Below, one piece after another: positions 47,601 through 58,904 of a DNA stretch of 64,000 nucleotides. A program made the translations under genes and the position numbers. The DNA lies in the NCBI GenBank assembly GCA_019055375.1, contig JAHQIW010001321.1:84501-148500 (forward strand), given 5' to 3'. The first letter of the stretch is position 1, and each line of letters begins with the position of its first letter. The notes beneath the pieces were generated by a model. The model was not told the origin of the DNA, did no database searches, and saw only the letters and a program-made list of their open reading frames with translations. The stretch is from Parelaphostrongylus tenuis. Taxonomy: Eukaryota; Nematoda; Chromadorea; Rhabditida; Metastrongylidae.

Positions 47601-50120
47601 AAAGCTAGCTGAGGTTAATATCTTTTTTTACAAACGATGGCTAATGTTTTGGCCATTCCGTCCTCATCAGAGCCGCTGAACTACTTTTATGAAAGAGGTC
47701 ACTTTGTCAAGCTCAATTATCAAATAATTACTCATTGTTATTCAATTATTTCATTATTTGTCATTGTTCATAATTATTCACTTATTCACTGTGTGAGACA
47801 ACACACCGGTGACCTCGCTCACATAAAATTAAGCGACTTTGAGGAAAGGGAAAGGGGCGAAATGTTAAACATTTTTTTATGTAGAAGGTACCAACCTGGC
47901 GCAAGCTTTATACAAAAAAGGGACAGTTCATGAGACAATCTCAGATTTTGATACTAGGATTCAGTGGATGTGTCATTTAATATTCAATTATTACTAAGTC
48001 CTTAATCTATATTGATCTCATCAGTGGTTTAGTGTTTCACAGTGGCAAAGGTCCTTTCAAGGGAACCGAACTGTAATACTCGGTCAAGAATTATTATCAC
48101 CGTTCCTCAGTAAGCTAAGCCAGGAGTTAGCTCAATTTCTACGGAATCTAGTCACAAGGTTGCAAGTCTGATTGTGAATGTCGGTCACTGCTCGTATGAA
48201 GACCTGAGACACCTGAGATCTAATTGAGCCAAGTGAAAATTGCGCTAGAAATCCTAACACTGGCGCGGATGGCGCAAGCAACTGAAAAGCAGGTAATAAG
48301 TCATGCTGAAATGAGATCTAATACGTTTCGCAATTCGTCATTTCCAAAAAACACCGGCCGCTCGGATTTTATGCAAGTTATAATACGTAATTCAACTGCA
48401 GGTTTTCTATACTATACAACTTTTCTTCAACATTTCGTACCGGAAATTAGAAACTTTTTATATTCAAGTTTCCTTTGTAAGATTACTAAGGCAAAAAGTT
48501 GGTGTTGGTCTCGATAAAGAATTTCTGAAGTAATCGGTTCATCTTTGCGAAATTAACGTGCCTCAATCTATTGAGACTGAAGAACCACTGCTTTTTCTTT
48601 TAACACCTATCCTCATTCTAATTTGACTGGAAGTTTCCCATCAAAGACATCAACTAAGTGGAATAATCCAAGTTCTTTGCGCAGAAATTTGGCTCTACAA
48701 TCGCTGCCATGAAAAAAGATCACTTAGGAAGTCCATTAAGAGTTTGCATGCATAAGGAGTGAAAAAGAAATAAATGTCGACAGAAATATAAGTAAATAGA
48801 TGGAGGAGAAAAAAAAATCTGAGCAGTAGGTGGTTTTGGTGAATGGATTTCTCCAACCAACATTTATTGTTGAGCAGGCCTTACCTTAAATAAACATGGT
48901 ATTTTGAATAGGTGGTCTTAAAGCTCATTATCAGCTCCTAAATATTCATTTTTGATTAGCGTTCTCGCGCCTCGCAACTATTTCCCCATCGTTCACAATC
49001 ATCATCATCTACACTGTCTATGAAGTGTGACGATGGCTAGCATATCGAGTTTAAGTTTAGGCTTATTATTCTCTGGGTTAACAATTAATTTTCCTCATAA
49101 ATTGTCAGAAAATTAGCATGATAAATATCGCAGTACAGGAAAGAAAGCATCAGTATTTGAAGTGTAACCCAGTAAAATTAGCGAGCTGTGTAGTGTTATG
49201 AACATATGACGATGTCGAGGCAATCAGGATAGCACATAAATTCAACTGGGCGCTGAGTACGTCGCAATGACTTTTTCATGTTGCAGCGATTCGAGGAAAT
49301 TCCCAGTTCCATTCATCCCGAGTTATAAACATCTCTGCTTCCTCGTTTCTTCTTCATCTTTTCCATCCTTTTCTTTTTCTTTTCCTATAATCGGTCATTT
49401 CAAAATTATTTCAATCTCGATGCCATTTTGTGACGCTCAATATCATCGACCGATATTCTTTTTGTCCATTGATCTGATATCATCTACTGATTCGTTTTGC
49501 TCTAGGACTACTAGGTGTTTCTGCATTTTTCTCAATTAGGTGATGAAATCACTCAATCTATAAACAAGTCTTTCGCTTCTACATTATTACATCGTTATTC
49601 CATTTTTTTTCTCCTCACAATGAATCACTAAAACTCGCTCGTACCTGATTGTTGCTATGACTGCCACCCGCACACTATGTACCCATGTGAATATGTTGGT
49701 TGGTTGGTTTGTTGGTTGATTGTCCCACATGTGGGTGGATAGTGGTTATATGCTCCTGCTATACTGCATGTTATCCGCCCACACGGCCCTCATGCTCATT
49801 AACGTTAGTGTAGGCGTTTAGCAGCAATGAGTGTAGCTTCCTCGTCTATTACTACTTGTTCTCAATTTTACGATGCTCTCATATTATCGCTACGATATGC
49901 AGTATAGATCCTACTGTACCACCTATCTACACAGCCTCTTTATAAGCCACTTTTATATGATAATTCGGTGCTATTTTATCTCTAAATTTTCATTGTTAGC
50001 TTGAAGTGTGTGCATTAAATTAGAACTGAGGGAACACACATTCGACATTAGAGTATAGCCGTCAAATCTGCATTCCTTCACCACTGTGCGTTTTCGGTCA
50101 GTGACAACAATCGAGTACCC
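44700..50120. other. Long region with few repeats and no identified gene
   Basis: Noted pieces: 45.12-45.32 kb repeat related to 14.35 kb; minus frame at 46526-46696 starting MLRLRLLFLCILVGPLHLMC, like a signal peptide but without splice support; 46.20-46.34 kb GCCGAAAC-type repeat (as GGTGTTTCGGCAG); 47.13-47.22 kb SINE-A-like fragment; 49287-49328 a short plus exon-like end (RFEEIPSSIHPEL then stop) after CATGTTGCAG. These may be parts of one or more unrecognised genes. Confidence 0.35.
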
Positions 50121-50128
50121 GTTGGAAT

Positions 50129-53100
50129 ATGGCTCAAATTGCCGAGCGATTGCGGTAAGTAATATCATATCGACTCCGATTCAGCGACTCTGTAAATTGC
50201 GCATTAAGCTGCCCATGAGTATGATGTCGAACATTATCACTTTATTATTGGTAGTATAAATTCCAGTCACAACTACGCCACTGAGCTACGTAGAAGCGCT
50301 ATAGCGGGCCTCGCGTCATCGATGACGCCGGCGCCGCCGTCCTACTTCCGTCGCAATGTCACTCCATATTGAGCGACTAGGCTAGTTTGTGGCCTCATGA
50401 GTCCCACAACGAAAACCACAATATCATCGGCCACTCTATTGCTCTAATCTGCTTTCATTAGACTGAAATTATTTTACAGAATGACCAAACATGAAATTGA
50501 AGAGCATCATGCTCCGAGGTAAATATTCTAACCATCTAAACAAATGCAATCAATTACATCCTGGCTTGCGCTTCTTCTAACGTTCTTCCGGATTGTGTAT
50601 CGATTGTCGCACTCAAATCTCAAATTCCACCTCACTTAGTGGTTCAGTATTGTGAAGTCTAACCGTGATATAACCGGTATCTATACGGTCGCACGTTCAC
50701 CTGTGATTAATTGGTGTGTTGTCATTTTCGTACTTGAGTTCGTTGTTTTGTTTCTGGTTTCTCAATGCACACAGCTCGTACTTGTTCAAGTAAGGAAGAC
50801 CTTGAAATCTTCATTTTTTATGCATATCTACTATGTTTCTCAAGTTCATGTGCAATACTCTGTAAATCTATGTGCTTTCTGGCTGGCTCACCATCGAAAC
50901 CCCGACCTTAACCTTCGCATTGAGCCAAAAGGCTACCGTATTCGCGAAGTGTTTACACGAGTCTGTTAGCACAACATATGTTACGCAATCGCTTAAAACG
51001 TCTCGACGAATTTCATCTTCATCCTAACGTATTAAAAGAGTCATGTTAACATTTGGAATACTTCATTAAGTCGTTTTTCATAATTTCGAAGACGAAAGTC
51101 GTGAAGAACGGCATAATGAAGCGACACCGTTTTTTGCGCTCAGAAGGGTTAACTTCAATATCTAGCTTCATACATGTTTCGCATTTTCCTACTAACAATA
51201 GCTACCGTGCAGTTTACTGATATTACTGTTAGAATACAAAATTCGTCGTGTCCTATCTTTTTTTGGCTTTTTTTTTTCGTGTTGACAGCTGTTTAAGGTT
51301 CACATGCTGCAGTAGCATTATTTGAAAATTACGTCACCTATTAATATCACCGTTTAATCAAAATTTTCCGTATAAATAATAAAGAACTGTAGCTTTAGAA
51401 TATCAATATGCACTCTAAAGCTTCCGTGGTATGACTTATACTTAATCAATAGATTTAAAAGGTGAATGTGCTTTTAGAATAAAAAATAGGCTACATAGTA
51501 TAAGTAGGAAATAAAGGTTGATAAACACTTCTAAGATAGTCTTATTTTTAGCGCAAATATTGGTGAATGAATGAATGAAACTCAGTATGTACACCTGTTA
51601 CAGTGAATTATAAAGTAAGAAGCAATACGAATGCAATACAATTACAAGAGGGGGGTGATTGCTGATAGGAAAATCCACGACAAAAACAGCTGGATTTCCT
51701 GATTTGCTCGTATTTCAGCATGCTTTAAACGTATCTCACATTCTACCCTAATGCTGGAGAAAGGCTAAGCACTGGATAGAACTTAAATTGCCACTGTACT
51801 TGATCTAAGCATTTATTCGTATGAAGATGTCTGTGGAAGTGTTGTGAATATATGGGAATAGCCTGCTTTTGTGTATACCCTGTATATATGTGTGTCCAAA
51901 TCATCTACAGACCTACACAAATCGTTATTAATTGGCATATACAACAGTAATTGCAATCAACTCATCACCACCACCACTATTACCTCGCCCTTTGTAAAGC
52001 GTGTCAAGTTCCCAAGATCAACTATCTGTTAATCTCTGCATCGATCAGATAATTCCCTGTTGTCTTGGTGAACGGATACGAGTGTTAACAAGCATACCAT
52101 GCAAGTGTTTTCTGGGACCACGCTCAAATTCCAATATGCGCGATAGTAATTTTGAGCCATGCATGTGGTATGTTATGGACACTCATACAGTGCAATACGC
52201 GTGTTTCGACCTTGCAACCTCGTCAGTTCCACGATGCCCTTCGTCTGAGCCACTTCCTTTTGGAGGAGAACCCCTTACGTAAAGGAATAATTGACGAACG
52301 TTTTACACGAGCCGATAAGTGGTAAAAAACCAAACGGACAGTGTTATACACTTGATTGCTCTCTTAGCGGGGAGTGTAAAACGTTCGTCGACGAATCCTT
52401 TGTATAAAGGATATATAAGGAACTCCTGTAAGGGATTGGATTGCAACAATTGCAAGGGATTGCAACTGACGAGGTTGCAAGGTCGAAACAAGTGTATTGC
52501 CTTGTATAAGTGCCCATAATAGTCCACACGCATGGATCAAAAATACCTATCAGGCATTTTGACAATACAGTTTATTCAGTGCAATACAGTACAGTAATAG
52601 TGACTGACGTTTCGGCGGTTTCGCCTTTTCAGAGCTTGCAAGAGTCAAATTGACTCGCAATCTACTCAGCCAAGCACTTTAGAAGCAAAGCAGGTGAAGC
52701 TTAATACATAAATATTCAGTCGCATAGTAAGAAGCTTCCATCTGATACCCGGTGATTTTTTAGCTATTTAGTTTGACACTGAAATTTTATCTTCCTTGGT
52801 CATGAATGTGTTTAGCTGAGTAGATTGTGAGTGAATTTGACTCTTTCGGGCTCTGAAAAGGCGAAAACACGAAAAACATCAGCCATCATTAATGCACTGT
52901 ATTCTTATTTTATTCCTCGCGATTCGCAGGCATCATTGCCCGAGTGCTTGTGTTACTCGCGGTGTGCGTGGCGTCGGGCTCTACCCTCCTATCCTCTCCG
53001 GCAGTCAACAACAATGCCTTATGGAACGCCACAGCCAGGCTATCCTTGAGACTGCAAGGAGTCTGCTCAATCAGCATTCTACGACGTTCAAGAAGAAGAC

Positions 53101-54886
53101 GAAAAAACGCGTTGAATGCTAGAAGTACTGGGATCCGCACCGTGGAAAAAACGCTGTGATGACGGATCAATGAAGTGCCCAAAAAGTGTCGACGCGATTC
53201 AATCCATCCTACTGTCTGGAATCCAGCAATCATGCACTGTATTCGTTTCCTCGCATGCATCCTCCATGAAGGTGTTCGAAAATCTCGCGTGTAGTTTCTG
53301 CTGCTGCTTGAGAAATTCGTCTTCTACATGTTGTCCTCGACTGCTGTCGAGGCGATTCTTCTAGCAATTTTGGAGGTAGCCGAGAGCTAGGGTGTTCCGT
53401 TAGGTGTTCGTTGATTATTTGATCAAAAGAGCTTTGGAGGGCGGGGGGTGGAGACGGTGGTGGATGAACCCGAACCTTACTTCCTGATGATCTGCACCAC
53501 TAACCACTCGACCACTCCCATCGTATTATATAGTCAGCAAGCCCTCGTGTTTTCGGTTACCGAGTAATCCATATCGTTCCTCGTCGTCTCATGCTGTTCT
53601 GCAAATCGCCTTCCGCCCTTCGATTTGGCGCCTGCGCGCGCGCGCACATCATTTTGACCGCGGTCCAAGTTAAGCGCTCGCTCGCTCGCTGGCTTGTGTT
53701 CCTTCTTGGGTTCGTTCATGTTAACGACGATCACGACTCGACAATTGTGAGTTTTACTCGAGTAGTAGCTAGTTGGTTTTTCGTCTCTAACCCCCCCCCC
53801 CCCCCGTATTCTCATCGCAGTAACCTTTGCTAACAAGATGATTTTTTTTCTAATTATAGTCCGAGTAGTTCCTCTTACTAGAAATGGTTGACCGGACCGG
53901 TTAGTCCTCCGGATTCCACATCCAGAATTTGGAGGAGGATGGAGCCTAGTAAACGGGATATATCTTACGGAGTGTCCTTTTAGAAAAAGTAATAAAAAAA
54001 AAACTTGTTCACGGTCGCTCCGTTCTCTTCTTCTTCTTCTTTTTCCTCTTCATAAAAACCAGTCTTTGGCGTTTCAGGGCGATTTGGCCCTCTTTAGAGT
54101 CGTGAATGTATTTTTTATGTATCTTTAATCGCTATAAATCTATAAATCACTTATAGTGTTCAGGATGATTTTTTTTTTGTGAACGTCACTTAGTTCTCTT
54201 CTAGATGAATTTAATCTTTACTTTTGCACAAATAAAGTGGCGTTCATATATACGACGGCTTTTCATTATCGAAAAATCAAAGCAATTAGCTTTGTAGGGG
54301 AAAAAATACGTTCAGACTCTGAAGAAGTCAAGGTCACCCCGTGGCGTCATCGATCGGTCTCGAAGAAGGAAATGATTCTACCGACGTTCGCGCAAGATTT
54401 TGCCTTGATTTTTTGCTATAAAAGGATAATTTATAGGCCATTTTCTAAAAATTTTCCATGCTGAGGTTTAGTGAAGGAGTCGGTGGTATTTGGACTCATT
54501 AGGAATCAAGGAAAATGGGATTTCTTTTGAGGGTGAAATTCGCCATACACTTGTGAATCTTATGAATAGAAGAGATTTCCTCCATTGGGTTTTTTTTTTT
54601 CTGGAAATAAAAAGACTGAGGAATGGGAAATTTCTGACCCGTTTCGTAAATTTGTCGGGGAAATTTTCACTGAAATCGATAACCCTATCGGCCACCATAG
54701 ACGAATATTGTGGTGGGATGTTTTTTTTTTCTATCATTCTTCTATAATCTAAAGTCAACGAAATGAATGTCCAGATCTTATTCCTGGATTCTCTTACGTT
54801 CTGACTATTTCAGGATGCAATTGAACTACCTCAAAGGAGCCCGACTATCCGAAACAAGTACAGTCAAAATGTTGTCTGTCCTGAAG
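50129..54886 (+). CDS. Putative gene of unknown family, first three exons
   Basis: Three exons fit in phase: 50129-50154 (ATG, donor GTAAGT), 50480-50518 (acceptor ATTTTACAG, donor GTAAAT) and 54814-54886 (acceptor ACTATTTCAG, donor GTGAGA). Joined they give 46 codons starting MAQIAERLRMTKHEIEEHHA and continuing with YLKGARLSETSTVKMLSVLK. Both internal junctions are phase 2, and all borders are near consensus, which makes chance less likely. The second exon begins AATG after an acceptor and could itself be a trans-spliced start. Later exons were not found, and no family was recognised. The 4.3 kb intron carries foldback and tRNA-like repeats. Confidence 0.4.
52115..52570. mobile_element. Foldback MITE family 1, long variant
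   Basis: The left arm TTTTGAGCCATGCATGTGGT and ACGCGTGTTTCGACCTTGCA is mirrored on the right by CGAAACAAGTGTATTGCCTT and ACACGCATGGATCAAAAATA. The central part holds its own inverse repeat, AACGTTTTACACGAGCCG-like and AGTGTAAAACGTTCGTCG. Confidence 0.75.
52590..52905. repeat. GCCGAAACGTC-type repeat, inverted pair
   Basis: 'gacgtttcggcggtttcgccttttcagagcttgc' at 52602 and 'gactctttcgggctctgaaaaggcgaaaacacg' at 52839 are inverse to each other, as are the 'gactcgcaatctactcagc' and 'gctgagtagattgtgagt' words inside. Total about 300 bp. It directly follows the MITE. Confidence 0.65.
52910..53530. repeat. Nested tRNA-like / SINE-C type repeats
   Basis: 53.10-53.17 kb contains 'gaatgctagaagtactgggatccgcaccgtgg' (as at 7.23 kb). 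53.27-53.40 kb is related to 33.5-33.7 kb in inverse. 53.43-53.52 kb is the GC-rich tRNA-like end seen at 14.42 kb. Several long open frames on both strands are shadows of these repeats. Confidence 0.4.
53634..53808. repeat. Simple sequence: CG-alternating run, GCTC repeats and a poly(C) tract
   Basis: GCGCGCGCGCGC at about 53635-53646 is followed by (GCTC)n near 53679 and a run of about 17 C at 53790-53807, where copy number is easily mis-sequenced. Confidence 0.8.
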
Positions 54887-55168
54887 GTGAGAGTCATTAG
54901 CGTTTTGTTTCCCTCCTACTCCTCACTTTTTTCTTTCTATACTCGTTCCATGCGAATTTCACGTGAATGACACTTAGAGGTAAGTTTCTAGTCACTCCTC
55001 CCTACTCTTGGTTCCTATCCCCTTGGCTGTTTGTGTTCTTCATGTGGATTTCACATGAGTAATAATAGTGCACTTCTTACCAGGTGTTTATTCATAATTA
55101 AGCGGTTTGAGTTCTGTGGACCCACGCGCGTATTCGTCCACTCCACCACCTCTGCTCCGAGTGGACCA

Positions 55169-55378
55169 ACTACTGCTACTTTTTGTTTCAGGACCCGCAG
55201 CTAAGTTATGGAATGGTTCGCGTGAGGTCTGTGACGGCGTCTTGACTGTTGTTTCTTGATGTTGACACCATACTCGCACACATAATATCAAGAAACAGCA
55301 ATCGATACGCCGACGCAGACCGCATGCAGACCATTCCATAATTTAGCTATGGGTCCTGTAACGAAAAGTAGCTGTAGT
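55169..55378. repeat. Unclassified inverted-repeat element
   Basis: 'ctactttttgtttcaggaccc' at 55175 and 'gggtcctgtaacgaaaagtag' at 55350 are inverses, and the inner TTATGGAATGGT mirrors ACCATTCCATAA. A TTTCAG/GACCCGCAG border in the left arm mimics a splice acceptor, so exon predictions here should be distrusted. Confidence 0.7.
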
Positions 55379-55454
55379 CGGCGTCCACTTGGGGCAGAGG
55401 ATGTTGACTCGATGGACACGCCCCTGGGTCCACGGTAGTAAACTGGCTAAAAGG

Positions 55455-55750
55455 TTAAGGCCTCCTTGACGTCAATCAAACCCTCAGGGATGCGCCGTGC
55501 ATTCGAGTGCATTCATAGCATCGTTGGAGTCACTGAATGCATATCTGGCCTTTGGAATGACTCGCGGTGCCTCCCGATCCATCAAGTCAGTGCTGATATC
55601 CTCTCACAGAAGTCTGGGACTAATTCACCGACTCCGTAGGTATGGGAGGCTTGATGAGCTTTGGGCGCGTGGTCGAACCATCGGTCATTGATTGATCGAC
55701 CTCGTGTGGATAACAGAGCATCTCTATCCATTGCGCCACACAAGCTCTCC
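55455..55750 (-). repeat. SINE-A, minus strand
   Basis: The body and the inverted head TCTATCCATTGCGCCACACA are clear. Confidence 0.75.
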
Positions 55751-55904
55751 ATTCATATTACATGAGGCCATAATATAAGTGGTGAGGATGAGAGCAAGAA
55801 AGGTTCGTGTTCCCATCGCAGGTTAGTATTAACTACAAGAATCCATTGTATTACTTCTTTTTAGCAGCATTATGACGGTATAAATATACATTTGAGACCG
55901 TTGA

Positions 55905-56165
55905 GCTATGCAAAACATTGGACCGCAGGCGGGAGTTGAACCCACGTCTTTCCGATCCCTGAAACGCCGGTCGCCACTGCACTACCGATGCCACCGCTCT
56001 ATTGTCACTCATTTTTCGATATAAACTGCCGTAGCTATCAAGAAGGAGCATTTAAAGAGTTTGGTAGTGTTGGTGGTTTGGTGTTGGCACGGCCCCCGTG
56101 GTATGAGTGAAACGCGGGGTTCAACTCTTGTCTGAGTTGAATGTTTTGCATAAAATGATCAAAAG
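55905..56165. repeat. SINE-B inverted pair
   Basis: The minus copy (GACCGCAGGCGGGAGTTGAA, 55905-56010) and a plus copy (about 56065-56160, GAGTGAAACGCGGGGTTCAA) flank a spacer of about 55-60 bp. It lies between two minus-strand SINE-A copies. Confidence 0.7.
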
Positions 56166-56432
56166 CTCTCGGCGTTGATCAGTGAGTCATTGAGGGAAGT
56201 TTTCAACCCATCTAAGGTAATTGAATGCATATCTGGCCTTTCAATGGCTCGTGGTGTTTGCCCGCTGGATCGAGTCACTGTTGATTATCCTCACAGACTA
56301 GTCTGCTGAAACCAATTTACCGACCCCAGACGGATGAATGACTTGATGAGCCAGCCATAAGAGCGCGACCATCGACCATTTGTGCGACGTAGAGCACCTC
56401 TAACCACTGCGCCAGATGCGCTCGTGTTTTTC
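56165..56432 (-). repeat. SINE-A, minus strand
   Basis: Inverted head TCTAACCACTGCGCCAGATG near 56400, with the complete body. Confidence 0.75.
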
Positions 56433-56689
56433 ATCCCACTCAAAAAATTTTAGATATATAAGTAGAGTGGGACAGGAAAGTATCTGTCGAACGAGCATCA
56501 CTGATTTAGTTCTCAGTTTCTAAGTAAAGATCTTAATAATTAAAAACAGCGAGAGAAGACCTCCTTTCGATTTCTGGGGTGCTGTAGAATGGAAGAATTC
56601 AGGGAAGATTTGACCCTCTAGGAACGACAGTTGATCGTTCGCGCATAGCGCAACTCGCAGGAGGCGCGCAATTTCCGTAATCAAATTGA

Positions 56690-57180
56690 GATTTTTTACT
56701 CCATTTAAGGAATAAAACCTTAGGTTTTTGTGTTATTCTGATACACCAGGGTTCTCTCTACATGATCATATGTTTTCCGTGCTCATATAACGCTTCAGTG
56801 CGATAAAATTTTCGTGTGCAAAAACACAATCTTCTTTTCGCTCTTACAGTGTTCTGTGATAGCCTTCCAGAAAATCAACTACAGCATCGAAATTCTCCAG
56901 ATTTGGGCTATCGAATAATTAGTAGGAGTTTAGCAAAGCGCCATATGCAAGCCTCAGGCGGGCAAACAAAGCAAGCTGAGTGTAACACAATATTATTTTC
57001 TCTGTCTTAGCGTAGTAATAAGGGTTTCTATCAAAAATTGAACAAATTTTTGAAATTGCAAAAACTTTTTTTCTTACGAAGCTTTCGAATAATTATCAAA
57101 TGACTGAGCGAAAAATTCTATCCAACGAGAAAAACCTTCTACCAACTGTGTACCTCAATTGGTACACGTCGTTCTTTAGA
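56690..57180. repeat. Family D element
   Basis: 'cttcttttcgctcttacagtgttctgtgatagccttccag' and 'gggctatcgaataattagtagg' match the FIS1 intron copy at 15.93-16.2 kb in the same order. Confidence 0.6.
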
Positions 57181-57294
57181 GATTAATGTCTTCCAACTTG
57201 TTCACGACGTTATCTATGCTTTCTTCTCGCTCCCTAATGCTTATTTCATATATTTTCTCCGTACATATTATTATTTATTCTATACCTATATGAG

Positions 57295-57600
57295 AGTGAC
57301 CTATGACGCAGTGGTTAGAGGTGTTCTGCAGCAAACATGTTGAGGGTTCGATACCGATGTTCAAGACTCACCCAGCTATTCTATACCTCCGGGGCCGTTG
57401 AATCGCCACGAGATTTGTGTGGGAGATTAGCAGCACTGAGTCAATACAGCGGTAGGCCATCACAAGTCGTTATAACGGCCAAACATCATCCAATCATCTC
57501 AAACGAAGCTACAAATTGAATCGAAATTGAATTGAATACAAATTGAAGACGAATGCATGCTGCATCTCTTGATGATCGATCAACGCCGAGGGATTTCTTA
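57295..57600 (+). repeat. SINE-A, plus strand
   Basis: Head CCTATGACGCAGTGGTTAGA (A box) and GAGGGTTCGATACCGATGTT (B box). The body is slightly shortened. Confidence 0.75.
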
Positions 57601-57644
57601 CTTTTCCAGAAGCAATATTTTCTATCTATTTTCTTTATTTATTA

Positions 57645-57930
57645 ATAGCGCATGTGGCGCAATTGTTAGAGGTTCTCTGCGTCGCACACAAGGTCAATGG
57701 TTCGATCTCGCGCTCATGGATCACCAAGCCATTTATCCCTCCGGGGTCGGTAAATTGTTACGAGACTGATCGCAGACTTGTCTGGGAGGATAAGCAGCAC
57801 TAACTCGGTTCAGAGAGAGGTCACCGCTAGTCATCGTAAAGGCCACATATGCATTCAATTACCTCAAACGAAGTTACAATCTGAAGGCATCCCTCAGTGA
57901 TTGATTGGTCAACGCCAAGAGCTTTTTATT
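57645..57930 (+). repeat. SINE-A, plus strand
   Basis: Head GCGCATGTGGCGCAATTGTT and CAATGGTTCGATCTCGCGCT, with a full-length body ending 'gattggtcaacgccaagagctttt'. One of the cleanest copies. Confidence 0.8.
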
Positions 57931-57934
57931 CTTT

Positions 57935-58170
57935 TATGCAAAACATTGAACCCAGACAGGAGTTATACCCGCATTTCACCCGTACCCCGGGGGTCATTCG
58001 AGCACCACACAACCAACTCCGAATTCGTTAAATGTTGGTTTGTGATAGCTATACCTGTTTATATCAAAAAATGAGTGACGACAGAGCGCTGGCATGCGGT
58101 GTTGTAGTGGCTCTAGGGATCGCTCAGACATGGGTTGAACGCCATCCTGCTGTCGGATGTTTTGCATACC
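57935..58170. repeat. SINE-B inverted pair
   Basis: The minus copy (57940-58015) and the plus copy (58080-58168, with GGTGTTGTAGTGGC, then GGATGTTTTGCATA) have a short spacer. It is immediately downstream of the SINE-A copy. Confidence 0.65.
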
Positions 58171-58324
58171 ACTCAGCAGTATTGAATTTAAATTTATAAC
58201 ATCTTTATACTGCTAAAAAGCAGTAATACAATGTTTTGCAAAAGTTAATAGTAACCTGCGACGGAAACACGAACATTCCTTTCTCTCATCTTCGCCACTC
58301 ATATCATGGCCCCATAAATATGAA

Positions 58325-58625
58325 TGGAGAGCTCGTGTGACGCAGTGGATAGAGATGCTGTGTGATCCACACGTGTTCGATCTATCGGTGATCGATGGTT
58401 TAAACCTACGCCTAAGGCTTACCAAGATTTCCATACCTCCGCAGTTGGTTAATTGGTCCCAGACTTGTTTGGGAGGATATCAGCACTGACTTGATAGATT
58501 GGTAGGTCACCGTGAGTCACTTTTATGGGCCAAATTTGCATTCATTCACCTCCAGCGATGCTACGAATGGAGTCCAATGCATGGAGCATCCCTCAGGGAT
58601 CGATCAGCGCCTAGAGCTTTTTCCT
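58325..58625 (+). repeat. SINE-A, plus strand
   Basis: Head GCTCGTGTGACGCAGTGGAT and a B-box-like GATGGTTTAAACCTACGCCT, full body. Confidence 0.75.
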
Positions 58626-58904
58626 TGTCCAATTTATTCTCTTCGCTATTCTGTTCTATTCTGTCTAGTTAAGTACTCTATTCCCATCTCATTTATGCTT
58701 ATTTTTAGGCGCTAGCCCAGTGTCATGTCGTATTAGGTCTGATTATGTTGATTCTATCAACATTGGCTGACTACGTCAGTAGCCGAATCAATACGATTCG
58801 ATTATATGGACTGGAGGAGTGCTGCTCGTTCTATTTTATTGTTACCGGGTCAGTACTGCTGCTGCTAGCCTTTTTTTTTCAAATCTCTTTATTATTTAGT
58901 CGTT

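Noticed and set aside
48000..48060. Third hammerhead candidate (TCATCAG, i.e. CTGATGA on the minus strand)
   Set aside because: No GAAA at the right distance and no pairable stems I and III. The same holds for CTGATGA matches near 24.9, 43.4 and 44.0 kb.
49971..50168. Minus-strand 65-codon frame (GYSIVVTDRKRTVVKECRFD)
   Set aside because: Protein-like in part, but no acceptor or start context fits. The strong GTAAGT donor lies on the opposite strand.
53534..53836. Overlapping 80-100 codon frames on both strands around a CG-rich region
   Set aside because: Low-complexity composition, a poly(C) run and no splice signals or motifs. Mirror-image frames are typical of biased sequence.
54468..54758. 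96-codon minus frame and 85-codon plus frame overlapping each other
   Set aside because: Neither has a recognisable motif or start context, and they mirror each other.
55175..55235. Exon-like segment after TTTTTGTTTCAG with a GT after it
   Set aside because: It is one arm of an inverted-repeat element whose other arm lies at 55330-55378, so the splice-like border comes from the repeat.
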